Assembly: GCA_947579605.1 (NCBI GenBank)
Contig: OX388321.1
Span: 16,607,614-16,671,613, forward strand
Source of the DNA: Athripsodes cinereus
Lineage: Eukaryota > Arthropoda > Insecta > Trichoptera > Leptoceridae
DNA length: 64,000 nucleotides
Direction of reading: 5' to 3'
Of this stretch, positions 43,551-55,112 are shown piece by piece (the first letter of the stretch is position 1; the number at the start of each line of letters is the position of its first letter). Made by a program: the position numbers and the translations under genes. The notes beneath the pieces were generated by a model that saw nothing but the letters and a program-made list of their open reading frames with translations, made no database searches and was not told the DNA's origin.

Positions 43551-43760
43551 TAATTAAAATAAAACACTTATTAGTAGTATATCCACGGTGACTTTTTATT
43601 GGACGTGAGCCGGCTTTCAAGAGCTTCCGCTCTCATCGTGGATATACTACTAATAAGTGATATACTACTAATTCACCGTGGATATACTACTAATAAGTGT
43701 TTTATTTTAATTAATTCAACATGAATTTCCACCAAGTACCGTCGGTTGAAAATATCAACT
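43551..43760 (+). mobile_element. Minimal Penelope-like insertion with 14-bp TSD
   Basis: A 210-bp element flanked by the perfect target duplication TTTGCAATATGAAT (43537-43550 and 43761-43774). Arms 43546-43591 and 43673-43718 are exact 46-bp inverted repeats, the left one overlapping the duplication by 5 bp. Between them lies a minus-strand ribozyme-like motif (43607-43637) and a partial third copy of the arm (43636-43658). An ATG at 43721 begins MNFHQVPSVENIN, and the element ends 40 nt into that frame. No coding capacity otherwise. Confidence 0.9.
43607..43637 (-). ncRNA. Hammerhead-like motif, core truncated
   Basis: On the minus strand: GATGAGAGC, loop GGAA, GCTCTT, GAA, the perfect 8-nt palindrome AGCCGGCT, then C. 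Stem II is perfect. The CTG of the core is replaced by CAC where the arm of the inverted repeat joins, so the motif is incomplete at its 5' side. Confidence 0.45.
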
Positions 43761-43774
43761 TTTGCAATATGAAT

Positions 43775-43982
43775 CTCAAACATGTACCATAAATAAAATC
43801 TCGTTGCGGTCCTTGGTGCCGCAAATTTTATTTTGAAAAAAAGCGACACACATATAAATTGTTTGTAGATAACAAGAGATAGACAATATGAGAATGGGGA
43901 TTATTACAGACGACAAAGGCCGGTAGATAGAGATGAATATATACATAAGAAATGAGATGAATATATATTACTCAGGTATTGT
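43775..43982. other. Unassigned AT-rich DNA
   Basis: No supported feature. Confidence 0.35.
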
Positions 43983-44026
43983 CTAAAAATGTGTACCCAC
44001 CTCGACGGGTGGGTACACATTTTTAG
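43983..44026. repeat. Perfect hairpin, 18-bp arms
   Basis: CTAAAAATGTGTACCCAC (43983-44000) and its exact complement (44009-44026) around CTCGACGG. Not linked to any repeat family here. A run of 3-4 T inside the distal arm does not make a polymerase III terminator by itself. Confidence 0.9.
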
Positions 44027-45604
44027 TGAATATTTGTATGACATTGCGAATCTAGTTGTAACATATCACTGGTCGGCACTAAGGATATGGCCCAATTAAC
44101 GAAGGTCAAACTTTACATATTTGCTTTACTGTAAATAAAACGAGATGTATTTAGATCTAGTAGCAAAGAAACATCATATTATGGATGTTAGTTTACTAAT
44201 AATGAAAGTTTTTACCCAACAACAATATGTGAGACATGCTCCTATAAATTAACAGCTGTGTTTTGTTCTATGTTACTCATATTTCAAAGGATCGTGCAAC
44301 TAATTATCATTTGTCCAACAACTGGAATCATCCGTATAACAATAATAATATTATGTGCTACGAATGAACATACTTTAAAATTAAGTGGTCTTGTTGTTGT
44401 TCAAGTTAATAGTGGTGAAAATGCACCTCTACGACTTGAGCAATTTATCTCGCACATAATATTAGCTGAATACAATACTGAATACTGGCGGCTGGTAGGT
44501 TCAACTTGTAAGGGTGCGGTTGAAATTTATTTTTTATTTATTTATTCTTAACTGTAAATTGATTTAGAGCATTTTTACACAAAAATTCAAATAAAATACA
44601 TTCATACAATCAATATTCAGAGGACCGTTTATTATATTATATTAAAAATATATTATTTAGGTATACGAGTATTCCTTCATATTTATTAATTGTATAAAAG
44701 AAACAATGAACAGCATTTTAGTAAAATAAAAACCTTTCGCTGTCATTGTACGTAATCAGTAAACAATCAAGACATTAATAAAATATAACAGAAAAATACA
44801 GACACATAGAAATTCTATGACACAAATATATAAGAAAAAGGAATACCTATTGACCACGAAGAATCGCGTGGTCAATAATCGAATAATATAAATTTGTTTA
44901 TAATTTAATTCAACTAAATCGCCTATCCACACTGCTTCCGAAATAATAGGGCAGAAAGAAACCAGCCTCTTCTTCTCTGAACTCTTCCTTTCAATTCCCA
45001 TAATTGGTTCAACTATTCCCACAATATTGCTATTGCTATGATACCGTTGTCACAGTAACCGTGTTATGAGAGAGAAATACATCCACACCATGTGGAAGAA
45101 ATAAAATTGCCAAACATTTACCAATTTTCAATGGATATTCTTGAAACATAAAACGACCATCGTCTCCCTCTGTCTTGCAGACACTCCAAATCTTTTCTCT
45201 AAGGTTTTCGTAAACTTCTTTTTGAAGGAAGGATTTTAATTTGATTCATGAAGGAGTGTTTCTGCACCAGTGCCCTTGTAAATGAACCGCCACTGTTTGA
45301 AGAGTATCTTGATACAGACAATATTGCAGAAGTTAACACGTTACATACTTACTTTGTTAAATGTGGACCTCATAGTTGCTATTAACCCGAGTCTCAAAGG
45401 TGCTGTCTTTGCAGGACAACAGTCGATATAACGTTGTAATTTTAAACTATCATCACATACTAGTAAATACCTACACTTTATATTATAATCCAATATGTTA
45501 CTTGACTTCGCAGTCAGTTAAAATTCTTAGCAAATACGTATCAAGCAGTCTATAAAAAACTTGTTTTAAAAAAACTGCACTGTTTTATTTTTTTTTTGTT
45601 TTAA
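44027..45604. other. Unassigned AT-rich DNA
   Basis: Frames at 44258-44551 (plus, 97 residues) and 44756-45022 (minus, 88 residues) are hydrophobic AT-type translations without recognised domains. Confidence 0.4.
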
Positions 45605-45755
45605 AACTCTAGTAACCATTTGGGTTAGTTGGAAGAGCTCGCGTCATGACGATACACTCGCCCTCTGTAAATTGATTGTATTTTATTTGAATGTTTATCT
45701 TCTATGAAATTGTATATACCTAATTAATGTGCAATATGGATAAATGAATTTTTAA
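45605..45755 (+). mobile_element. LINE 3' end (family B copy 5)
   Basis: TTTGGGTTAGTTGGAAGAGC, a hairpin around CGTCATGACG, CACTCGCCCTCTGTAAATTG and a degenerate A-rich end. It is the same order as 3935-4098. Confidence 0.55.
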
Positions 45756-47321
45756 AAAAATGTTAATAATTCGGAGAATATTTCTATCCCTGAAGAACAT
45801 TCACGTTTAAAATAATAACGATAGATGACATTTTTAGCGATTGTTTGTAACACTCAACTGACACATTAGTCTGGAAGCACACAACATAGTTTCTTTTAAA
45901 AATAATATCAAAATAAGTACTTTCTTTTTCAAAATTAAGCTCCTGATGGAACTTTCTCTTATACAGAGGATGAAATAGTTAAGCAGTTAGTTTGAAAGTA
46001 TGAAATGCACTTTTCTTTTCATAATATTCCCTAACGTTTATCATTAGTTTTATTATTGTTTCAGTTATGAAACTTCATGTGTCCCATAAAAGTTTATTTA
46101 ATTTGAAAAATTTTATGGCAGTTGCTGTCTTAGGTATATGTAAAGTTTTAATGTGATGTTTATATTTCAATTTAAAGTAATAATTTATACTTACATAATT
46201 AAAACTACAATATTAGGTTTTAGCTTTGTATGCCATATTTTCAGTTTCCTTTTAAATATGGTTTTATATTAATGTCTTTTCAATATTAAACGTCACAAAA
46301 ATTTTAATTCATTAAAATATTTTTTTTTATCAAAATTAAATGCCATTTTATTTACCTATGTTATTTAAATATACTGATTCCATTTTGCTGAGATTTTGAT
46401 CAGATTTTTAGCATAATGTTATTTCTGCCTAACTTCTTATAATTTTACTTATTTTAATTGTTATTTTTATATTGTTCGTTAATCTATTCTTTTTAATTAA
46501 ATAGATATGGTTTAGAAAAATTACATTATAATGTTAGGTATGAACTTTGATGTGAAGTATTTACATTTTTTTTCATTCTAAACAATGTATTTCATCTTTT
46601 TGAGAGCATAAAAATATTTTATTTAAAAAAGCACCTTTCAAAAATTCTTTAAAAAATGTAAGAGCGGGAGTAGAATAAAATACCGTTGAAATCGTATAAT
46701 AATAATAACAGGATATGAAAAAAGATCTCTTTGAAATGGGGTGAAGAAAAAAATGACGAAGACTGTTTGTAAGGTGGGATAGAGGAACGAAAAGAATTTT
46801 TACAGAAAAAAGCAGACAAAGTTTGTAAGTAGTAAAATGTTGAAACAATATAAATATTACGTACGAAGACGAAGCGACGTTCTGAGCAAATAAACTCATA
46901 CTGAATAGTGATACCCACGCACAGTTTGTACTTGATATAATAAATCTTGTAACCTCATAACCGTAGCGACCAAGAAGGATATATTATTTCTATGGATAAT
47001 GTTCTCTACTAGTAGAGGTATATATGTACTACCTTCTCAAGTCAAAACACAGTAACTACAAAACTTTATTTATATCAAGAAAATCTATTATCCAGTATCA
47101 AAATAAGTGTAACTATTAATGGATTCATCATTAATTATTTCCTTATAACCATCACCTGTTGGCGTTTAAATAAATAAATAAATATTATATTGAGAAAAGT
47201 TGTGCCTAAATTTCCAGTAAATATGAACACGGAATCGTTTCATAAAAATTTTCACATTGTACAACTGTGATTTGTGCGGTTACACAACGTTTTCATGCAT
47301 ATCATTTGAATTTATCATCTT
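45756..47321. other. Unassigned AT-rich DNA
   Basis: Overlapping minus frames of 108 and 89 residues at 46573-46918 have no recognised motif. A short (AATA)n run lies at 47170-47183. Confidence 0.4.
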
Positions 47322-47445
47322 CATCATCGCCCTCAACGCACCTCTTGGGAGCACAGGGCAGAAACCAGCCTTCTCCATTCAGAGCGTCTCTGTGTCAATT
47401 GCGTCACCTCTTCCCACGACATTCCCTGCACTCTGATGTCGTCAT
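47322..47445 (-). pseudogene. LINE 3' end (family C), GAT-type tail
   Basis: On the minus strand MSWEEVTQLTQRRSEWRRLV, SALCSQEVR and a TGA give an intact version of the C-terminus seen at 21.1 and 37.3 kb. A short GAT/GAA tail follows. The 60-residue plus frame over it is antisense. Confidence 0.65.
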
Positions 47446-47571
47446 TTGAATTATGTTTTAGTAATAAAATTATGATTTATATTGAATAATACTTTTTCAT
47501 TTGATCATAGTAAAGTTACAAATAACATAGAATATCATAATCAAAACTAATAAACCGTAATACTTTAGGTC

Positions 47572-47660
47572 GGCACCGGACGGATTCAAATCCGGGATCT
47601 GCCGATAAAAGTCTACGTATGAGATAATGTATTAATGCAAGCAGTGGTTACTCAAAACTT
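47572..47660 (+). mobile_element. tRNA-like SINE fragment (third type)
   Basis: CACCGGACGGATTCAAATCC forms a T-arm-like stem (GGAT/ATCC) with a B-box, followed by GGGATCTGCCGATAAAAG. The body is unlike family S. No A-box is visible. Confidence 0.35.
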
Positions 47661-47984
47661 TTAACTCAAGTTGCAGTTAATGTGCTTTTTCTTAAAGCGG
47701 TAACATATTATGTATTAGGTATATGCGTACTGTTTACGTTCATGCGACAGTGGAGCAATGTGTCCTTTATACTTCTTCTCATTTTATTATTACCTATAGG
47801 TGTATATATTGGTCTGTGTTGTTATATTCCACGACTTAACAAGCTGTATTATTTACCTTGCCTTGATAAAAACATTATATTTCTCCTTACTTTAGTACCT
47901 AGGACGTATTGTGAAAAGCGAGTGAATTTTTGTATCAGTGGTATAATATTATTCTAAAATTACACAATATTGAAAATTATACCC
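47661..47984. other. Unassigned AT-rich DNA
   Basis: A hydrophobic 91-residue frame at 47682-47957 could encode membrane segments, but the composition is explained by AT-rich DNA and no family is recognised. Confidence 0.35.
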
Positions 47985-48022
47985 AACTTCTACTACTACT
48001 ACTATACCATCACGGCATTTCC
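47985..48022 (-). repeat. Family A 3' tip with (TAG)n tail
   Basis: CTTCTACTACTACTACTATA and CCATCACGGCATTTCC match only the last ~20 bp of family A plus its tail: an extremely 5'-truncated copy. Confidence 0.6.
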
Positions 48023-49740
48023 TTACTTTTATAAAGCAAGAAATAATGAGAATATTACTAGTTCGTGATAATGATTTTGTAGAATAAAAGTATGTATATT
48101 TAATTTCTTATAGGTATACTTATTTAACGCGGTTTTACTAATTAATTATTTACGAAAAATTAATGAGTTTTCAGCCTCACTTTTGTTGAAAGATTTATGG
48201 TGCTAATACACCATTTCAATCATCTAAAATTGATACATATTATCACAAGTGAAACTACTTAAAAGTTTGTTTCAATTTTATTTCTTATGATAATAAGCTT
48301 CCAAAAAGAACCGCCCGCCGGTTGATAAGTTAAACTCTATTTTATAATGAGGTGAATATTAACGTATTTTCTCATATTAATATTTAAAAATCTATAACTT
48401 TTTAGCTGTTCTATACATTTGAAGTATATTTACTGGCTTTCCCATTTAAAACAATAATTTGAAATCTTTCAAATAAATTTAATGATTTAAAACTAAATTT
48501 TAAGAGAATATTTCAATGATAAGGTGGTGTATGGGATCTAATGGTTATGTCGTTGATGGTTTATGTATTGTTTTTATACATGATAAATTATTTGATGTAT
48601 ATGTTGAAAAGATTAATCGAATTTGTTAAATGTAAAAAAAAAAACTATAATCCGTCAAATCACCAGCTCTGCTCAGTTTTGAGGGTACAATAGAAAAAAT
48701 ATATAATTATGTTTATTGTATGTATATACTGAATGTGTTTCTATAAAAATATTTGAATTTGAATACAAATATTCCAAAATAAACAAAGTAATAGCAAAAC
48801 ATAATGCATAACATCAAGATGAACTATTTTAATTGCTTCATTTGATTACATTTGCAGCGGTGAACGCTAACTAAAAACGTACATAAATTGTTGATAAACA
48901 TTGTATAACTTTCTCAACATTGGTTATTAAAGCACTGCCGTTAATGTTGTCCAATATAGGTAAAGTAGATATCTATAAGTAATACTCTTACACATTATTG
49001 TCATATAGTAGCTGGTGTTGCACATATCATATATACAAAATACCATAAATTATCAGATTTAATTTTCATTTAATAAGATGAAATCTGAAAAATCCTCCCT
49101 AAAATTACAAAATCCTTGGAGGAGATACTCAATTTAAGGCACTACTCACTACTACAATATTCTTACAAACTATATTCTTACAGTTACGTATTGCTACGTA
49201 CCAAAACTCTTAACTCTAGGGACAACGCTTTTCAGCTTATTTTCTAGTGCAATTAGAAATTTAATAAAAAAAAAGTTGAAAGAGTATTTATTTTATTAAG
49301 AAAATAAGAACAATATGAAAAGTTAAGTCCCGCTACTGACACTAGCTTGGCGACGGTATTGGTTATTCAATATTACGTATTATTATAATAAACTGCACAC
49401 ATCCAAAATATACAAGTTAGGTACATAATATTATACATATTCCTTTATCAAAATAACAATATCATACAATAATATAAGAAATGGCATTTCGAAGAGCATA
49501 ACGATGCCATTGTTCTGGACCATTATATACAGAATATTTATGCTTATATTCCTAGCGTAGTGGACAGCGCGGCGTATCACCAGATACGATGCTATACGTG
49601 CAATGATAATATTTTGAACGGACATAATATAAGATACATATAGATACGTACGAAGTTTTATTATAAAGTGTACGCAAAACACATGGCACATTAGGCACAC
49701 GGAACTCATGACAATGAATAGGTATGTAATTTTCTCTTTT
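48023..49740. other. Unassigned AT-rich DNA
   Basis: At 48640-48775 a short stretch ending TTTGAATTTGAATAC has the look of a retroposon 3' end but could not be assigned. Minus frames at 49431-49797 are unrecognised. Confidence 0.35.
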
Positions 49741-49935
49741 TAAGTGTCTTGTTAAATAAAGATATTCGTAAAACGTCACGTTTAAGACATTTAACAATGT
49801 TAGTTCAGCGATGAGACCTTCTACCTACACTGAATATCTTTAACTTTTATTGGTACGGAGAAGACGATTTACAAGTTTATTACATACAGTTAGTCCGTGG
49901 GCTACCCACTTGCGGGATACGCCGTATTGATATTA
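49741..49935 (+). repeat. Family A, diverged copy
   Basis: AAGTGTCTTGTTAAATAAAG, TAGTTCAGCGATGAGACC, GGTACGGAGAAGACGATTTA, GGGCTACCCACTTGCGGGAT, then ACGCCGTATTGATA. Covers most of the element; the tail is degenerate. Confidence 0.65.
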
Positions 49936-50777
49936 ATTAATGAATAAGCTTTGCATTGAAAGGATATGAATCTTACACTATCCCTGATTTTGTCATTCTC
50001 CTGTAAAATTCTTCTTGAAAAACGCTACGTATGTCTTTTAAATTCTCCTATGAAGTCTTTTTTTTGAAATTCAGAAAACTTAGATAAGGCTTTTTTCTTT
50101 TAATTCTTTTGAGACACACTTCCTATCCATAATACAATCCAACACTGTGCGGAGTTCTCCTCAATATTGTTCCACGTTGTCCCCAAATTGGTCTCTTCGA
50201 TCTTAAAAAAAACCGCAAAAGATGACTTCATCTTCCAATAAATCTTTAGTTGTCAGAGCATTTTTATATATTCTGAGTTTACAAATTTCTACATTATTGT
50301 CTATTTTTAACCATCAAGTATTCACGAGTATGTATCAGGGCTTTGTCTTGAGAATGCCCAGTGATAATCACCAAGGTTTCCAATGACTCAAATTACCTTC
50401 TTTCACAAAACACTGTTTCTATAACAACGATATCGGAACATTTGATTTGTTATGGAATAGATTTCGCAATAAGTGCGTAGTCACTCTATAAATGATACTC
50501 GATTCTAAACTGTATTCCCTAAAGGTTCTTTGAAGAAAGAATAGTTTTAAATTATTCAATTCATATAAAGCATAGTACAGCAAAACATCACTTTATTATT
50601 ATTTGGTCTCATTTAACATTGTTGCAGAAACTCGAACCATATTAAAACTGCTTTTAATTTAATCAAATATTTTCAGAGTAATGTGGCACGAGAAAAACAA
50701 AATATTCGAATGGTTGAAAGTTTTAAATTTGGAACGAAATTCAATTATTATTATTTTGCTTCGAACAATCACTACTA
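49936..50777. other. Unassigned AT-rich DNA
   Basis: Sequence near 50405-50510 (ACTGTTTCTATAACAACGAT) distantly recalls the family C upstream region. It is too decayed to call. Confidence 0.35.
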
Positions 50778-51006
50778 TAGAGATGTAACGGATATTAATT
50801 TAGGACTCTGTCGCATACCGGATACCCACGATTACAAAATTTACACTCGTTATCTTTTTCTAAATGTCGGATATTTTGTCAAATTCCGATACAAAGCTTA
50901 TCACATTATGGGGAAAAACTAATAAATTGGTGATGAGATTGACAAATTTAGCGAAAAGCGATCGTGACCGAATATCACTTATCCGTTAAATTCGATACAT
51001 CTCTAA
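50778..51006. mobile_element. Possible MITE with GAGATGTA termini
   Basis: The left end TAGAGATGTAACGGATATTA and the right end (complement TAGAGATGTATCGAATTTAA) share an 8-10 bp terminal inverted repeat. The interior contains CGCATACCGGATACCC, similar to motifs at 13447 and 13887. No matching target duplication was found. A 79-residue frame at 50683-50922 crosses its left end and is incidental. Confidence 0.4.
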
Positions 51007-51867
51007 AAACGACGTCAAACATGAATGCAAAAACATGTCGAAGATGAAACTCAATAACACACATTCCTCTTTAGAAATATATTCAATATAATTTTTATAA
51101 GGTAATGTTGAAATTCGTATTCCCATCATTAATAACAATATTTTTAAAACACTTTTTATCGATGTAATTTCATCTGATCAATCTCTGTTTCAAACTCCCC
51201 GAAAATATTCCCTAATTGGGTCTACCTACATATTTTGAATTTAATATTAAAATATGTTTTGTGCACCTTTTACATAAGAAGAATTTTGCATAAATTATTA
51301 TTTTTAGGATAATAATTTATAAAGCTGTATCACAGAAATGCAACGAATTACAGAAATCCAATATATTGCTTCACATTCTTCTGTACTTTCACCCCCCCCC
51401 CCACTTGCTGAATTTTTGATATAGTATAAAGGCTTGAAATATTTAACGATCTCGTCTTTTTTTGAAGAACACAATGTTGCGCTCCAGGCATAAATGTACC
51501 ACGACTCAGACCCACCATCGTCCCTCAAGGCGCCACCCTTTATTTTTTTCTATTTTTTGTTTTTTTCGGGTTTTCTATATTTAATGAACCAAGATTTCAC
51601 ACAAATCGTTCTTCTTTGAAGTATTTACTCAATATATACATATATGTATAAAAACTAATAATTTTTCTCACTTAACACGTGCCTGTCCTTGAGAGTGTGA
51701 TTTACGTGATAAAAATACCAAATTGACGTCAATTGTTTTAGAGAATTTGAGTTAAAAATATTTTTGATTTTATTGCTATCTGAAGCTCGACTGAATATAA
51801 GTTTTCTCGTTGAAACTAGATATTTTTAATGTAAGCAGATTTATATTATCAAGATAATTATTCAAAC
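51007..51867. other. Unassigned AT-rich DNA
   Basis: A C-run lies at 51392-51402. No supported gene. Confidence 0.4.
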
Positions 51868-51869
51868 TA

Positions 51870-52054
51870 CAGTGGGCCTTATCAAAACACATTTTAGCGT
51901 TACGTTTTCGTTAAAATGTAGACGACGTTGCGAGAACGTGTCAATATCCGTTGCTACTTGTGTATTTTAGCTATGAAAATTGACGCGCACTCGCAACGTC
52001 GTCTACATTCGAACGAAAACGTAACGCTTAAATGTGTTTTGACTAGGCCTACAG
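51870..52054. mobile_element. TA-flanked fold-back MITE
   Basis: A 185-bp element with TA at both edges (51868-51869 and 52055-52056). Long terminal inverted repeats of about 65 bp: CAGTGGGCCTTATCAAAACA at the left, with the complement CTGTAGGCCTAGTCAAAACA at the right, then AGCGTTACGTTTTCGTT and AGACGACGTTGCGAG in both arms, around a loop of about 50 bp. TA targets and CAGT-type ends fit Tc1/mariner-related MITEs. Frames on both strands inside are products of the repeat. Confidence 0.8.
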
Positions 52055-52056
52055 TA

Positions 52057-53213
52057 CTTGGCCAAGATCTTATGATCACCTCGCAGTTTTCTACTTTTTT
52101 TATTCTTTGTATCATATATGTATTGACAATTTTGAAATCGTATTGCATTGATTGTGATTATTGGCGCTATCTTTGCAAAATTTAGAGAATGATGCAGTTA
52201 TACGGCCCTGGTCTTTTTACTTCTTTGAAGGTGTTGGAGATGAACGAATATGTCAATACAGTGGTAAATAAAAGCCTATCTTGCCTCTTCTTTCACAGCT
52301 CCCAATTCGGATTTTTTTTTCACTTGTGGCATAACATCCTACAAGGATGATTTGTGCCGCCAAAACAGTCTCAAAGTGTTGTTAAGTTGTCAGAGAGAAG
52401 ATAGTTAGAAGATTATAGATTAATAAAATTAGCTTTTATTGATTTGAGAAGGGACAAATGGACTGTATCGGATGTCATACTCAATAATGTTTCAATATTC
52501 AGTGATTCGGAAATATCATTACACATCAAACCCCATAACATCGATCATCGATATTATTAGGTTAAAAGTTTCCAAAAGATATATTAGTGAAATATTACAC
52601 ATGAGAATAACAGCAAAATTACAGTCGAAACCTTGGATGCGCGTATGGTAAAATAATAATAATAATAATAAACACTTTATTATCAAAAATAAATTTTCCA
52701 AAAGACTTACATATTGCTTCAAACATATTTTGTAAAATTAATAAAAAGGGTAATAGTTGTATTGTCAAGTTTATATGACTCCAAACATTTATCATAATGA
52801 GAAAGAACATTTAAAATGGTAATAAAAAAGTCGATCTTAAAATATGTAGAACCTAGAGAGTGTATATCATTTATATACAATCTGATTAATTGCCTATTTA
52901 AATAATTTAAATTGTCCAAGATAAGATAATAATAATAATTATTTTAATAACAAGTTTATCAGCTTTAGTTGGATTGATCATCAGAAGGCAATAAATTATT
53001 ATTAAGTAAGACTTAAATCATTAAAGACACGTTAACTGCCCAACGATAATGAGGAATTAAATTATATCAATGATTTCTACTTATTAATTTGATTTATTGA
53101 TGTTCAATGACTTAATTTTGTACGCATTATTTATCTATTTTTTATGATATTCTATTCAACATCAAATGGTTTCATTTTTAATCGTAATAAATCTATATTA
53201 GGTATATGTATTT
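52057..53213. other. Unassigned AT-rich DNA with a microsatellite
   Basis: An (AAT)n run lies at about 52651-52669. Several short minus frames at 52519-52919 are unrecognised. Confidence 0.4.
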
Positions 53214-53472
53214 ACTACTACTACTACTATACCATCACGGCATATCCCACAAGTGGGGTAGCCAGCAGACCAGCTGCATGTAAGAAACATGCAAGTTGTC
53301 CTCTTCGTGCCAATATAAAATCAAGACATTCAGGATGGGTGGCAAACCTCATCGCTGAATTTAAGATGTACAATGTCTTAATTTTTTCGAACACCTGCCT
53401 TTTACAGGACACTCGAAAACTTACAGAGAAGAGTGGGAGACCAATTCTTTACCGGGTGCTCCACGGGGTATT
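53214..53472 (-). mobile_element. Family A SINE-like retroposon, second best copy
   Basis: Near full-length in minus orientation. (CTA)n at 53214-53229, ACCATCACGGCATATCCCAC, AAGTGGGGTAGCCAGCAGAC, CATTCAGGATGGGTGGCAAA, TTACAGGACACTCGAAAAC, CCGGGTGCTCCACGGGG. Very close to 16380-16644 throughout, so both are fairly young. A weak 7-bp flanking repeat GTATTTA is possible. The 118-residue frame at 53144-53500 and the antisense 61-residue frame are incidental. Confidence 0.85.
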
Positions 53473-53654
53473 TATAACGAATACAAATATCTTTTCATAA
53501 CAAAATAAAAAAAAAAATGTTTCCAAATTTTGTGAGTTAAACTAGTAAAAAACAAAGCATAACGCGTATTACTTTGAAACATACTTTTTATAAATTGATA
53601 GTGTTGAAAATATGTTTTAATGTTTTACTCATTATTTTAGTATAGTGACTTATG

Positions 53655-53716
53655 TCGTTTTCAAACTAAGCATCTTGGTTTTCAAACCCTCGGAGGCTTA
53701 GTTTGAAAACGACTTT
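53655..53716. repeat. Inverted repeat with Penelope-like wording
   Basis: GTCGTTTTCAAACTAAGC (53658-53675) pairs exactly with GCTTAGTTTGAAAACGAC (53694-53711 by eye). Both strands carry GCTTAGTTTGAAAACGAC after an AAGATG- or GGAGG-type core, recalling the CTGAAGATG...GAAAACG order at 60747. A terminal-repeat relic is possible. Confidence 0.5.
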
Positions 53717-54087
53717 GTAAGTTGAATTAAGCTATTTAATTGTAGCTTTGAAAGTTGATTTACAGTTTTATAGGTATATTAAGATTTAAAGATTTATTTA
53801 ATGATGTATATATCTGTTATTAAAATTCAATATCAGTACTTTTTTTTATTCATTTTTCTTTATATTTCTATTAACATTTTTTTATTTTAATCAGAACAAA
53901 AGTTACTAATTTGTTTTATCTTTTGTTTCAGATTCTCTACATCATGTGTTAGGTATGTATTCTTGAATAATGAACACCAAGATGCCATGCACTTTTATCA
54001 ATATGATACAGCAAAAAGGAAGTATTGATTATGCATGAACTTTCTAACTTCCTATAGGTAAGAAGTTTCATCTATCAGGGTACTAAT
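53717..54087. other. Unassigned AT-rich DNA
   Basis: No supported feature. Confidence 0.4.
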
Positions 54088-54168
54088 TTTCTTTAAAAGA
54101 TAAATCAAGGTTTTTGCTATAAGCCCAAATACAACCTAATACACCTTTCACAGTAAACTAAAAGCAAT
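54088..54168 (-). mobile_element. tRNA-derived SINE (family S), 3' fragment
   Basis: GCTATAAGCCCAAATACAAC, CTAATACACCTTTCACAGTA and AACTAAAAGC match the 3' body of the family S copies in reverse orientation. The tRNA-like head is absent. Confidence 0.6.
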
Positions 54169-54754
54169 TTTGTAAACTAAGAAATCTATCTTAATTGTTA
54201 AGACAACAACTTTGATAATAGAATGTCTATTTATTTATCATTGTGGTATCTTTAATCAACGAAGTGGCAAGTCAACTCAATAATGCATAGTATGTAATAA
54301 ACTTTCAGATCATCTTCTACATTCCATAAAAATAATTAGACACTCATTATGAGTAGCATACTTCATCACTAAAATGAAAGTAAATAGATATTTATAAATA
54401 CCGTTTATTTTTTTAATCCATAATTTACCGATAAATCAAATAGTAATTTATCGCAGTGTATCAACCGATAATTTAACTTGCGTTTTTTTCATCATACATT
54501 TTCAAATATCTAGACATTTTTCTTCATGAAATAGTGGGATACTTGTAGAGGGGTAAGGTCATAAATACATTTTCATAATATATTCAGGTTAAAAATAATA
54601 ATAATATATTATATTGCTTGTGTTTACAAGGTATAAACCATTTCACCCGCAAGACCAGGAACGTTTCCAGGGATTAAAAATACACACACATGCATGCATA
54701 AATAATTTTGCAAAGGATTAAACCTGGATTGCTGTGTTTTATTTTACGAGTGTT
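54169..54754. other. Unassigned AT-rich DNA
   Basis: A possible very decayed family A scrap lies at 54308-54390 (ATTAGACACTCATTATGAGT). Nothing else. Confidence 0.35.
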
Positions 54755-54788
54755 GTGTATATTATTATTATTATTATTATTATTATTG
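54755..54788. repeat. (ATT)n microsatellite
   Basis: About ten uninterrupted ATT units. Confidence 0.9.
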
Positions 54789-55014
54789 TTTGCTGTAGAA
54801 CACGCCACCGTATTTTTATCATTTCTGCTGTAAAAGCTTAACCGAAAATCGAACAGATAAAACATAGAAATTTGGTTACAATGACTAAACCAAAAATATT
54901 GAGCAAGAATGTTCTATCAGCCATATGCATATAAGTGATTTAACTATATTTGATTCTGCGATGACGCATGTCGCCTATGTCGAATGTTTCAATTTCTATC
55001 TCCTTTTTTTCTTT

Positions 55015-55112
55015 CTTTATCATAACGGCATTTCTCACAAGTGGGGTAGCCAGCAGCCTCACTGCAGATTGTAAGCCTCCAGCTACTCCACTTATGGGCC
55101 TTGCCCTGATGG
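55015..55112. repeat. Two family A 3' ends, head-to-tail inverted
   Basis: ATAACGGCATTTCTCACAAG, TGGGGTAGCCAGCAGCC reads on the minus strand. Directly after, CCTCCAGCTACTCCACTTAT, GGGCCTTGCCCTGATGGTA reads on the plus strand. Both are ~45-bp 3' tips, pointing outward. Confidence 0.6.

Noticed and set aside
47682..47957. Hydrophobic 91-residue frame that might be a membrane protein
   Set aside because: Hydrophobic translation is expected from T-rich DNA; no family resemblance or GC shift.
51392..51402. C-homopolymer run
   Set aside because: Short and isolated; could be a sequencing or slippage feature.
51928..52185. Frames of 85 (plus) and 64 residues (minus)
   Set aside because: Both arise from the inverted arms of the MITE at 51870-52054.
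53144..53500. 118-residue frame on the plus strand
   Set aside because: It runs antisense through a family A retroposon and repeats in other copies with frameshifts; not a gene.
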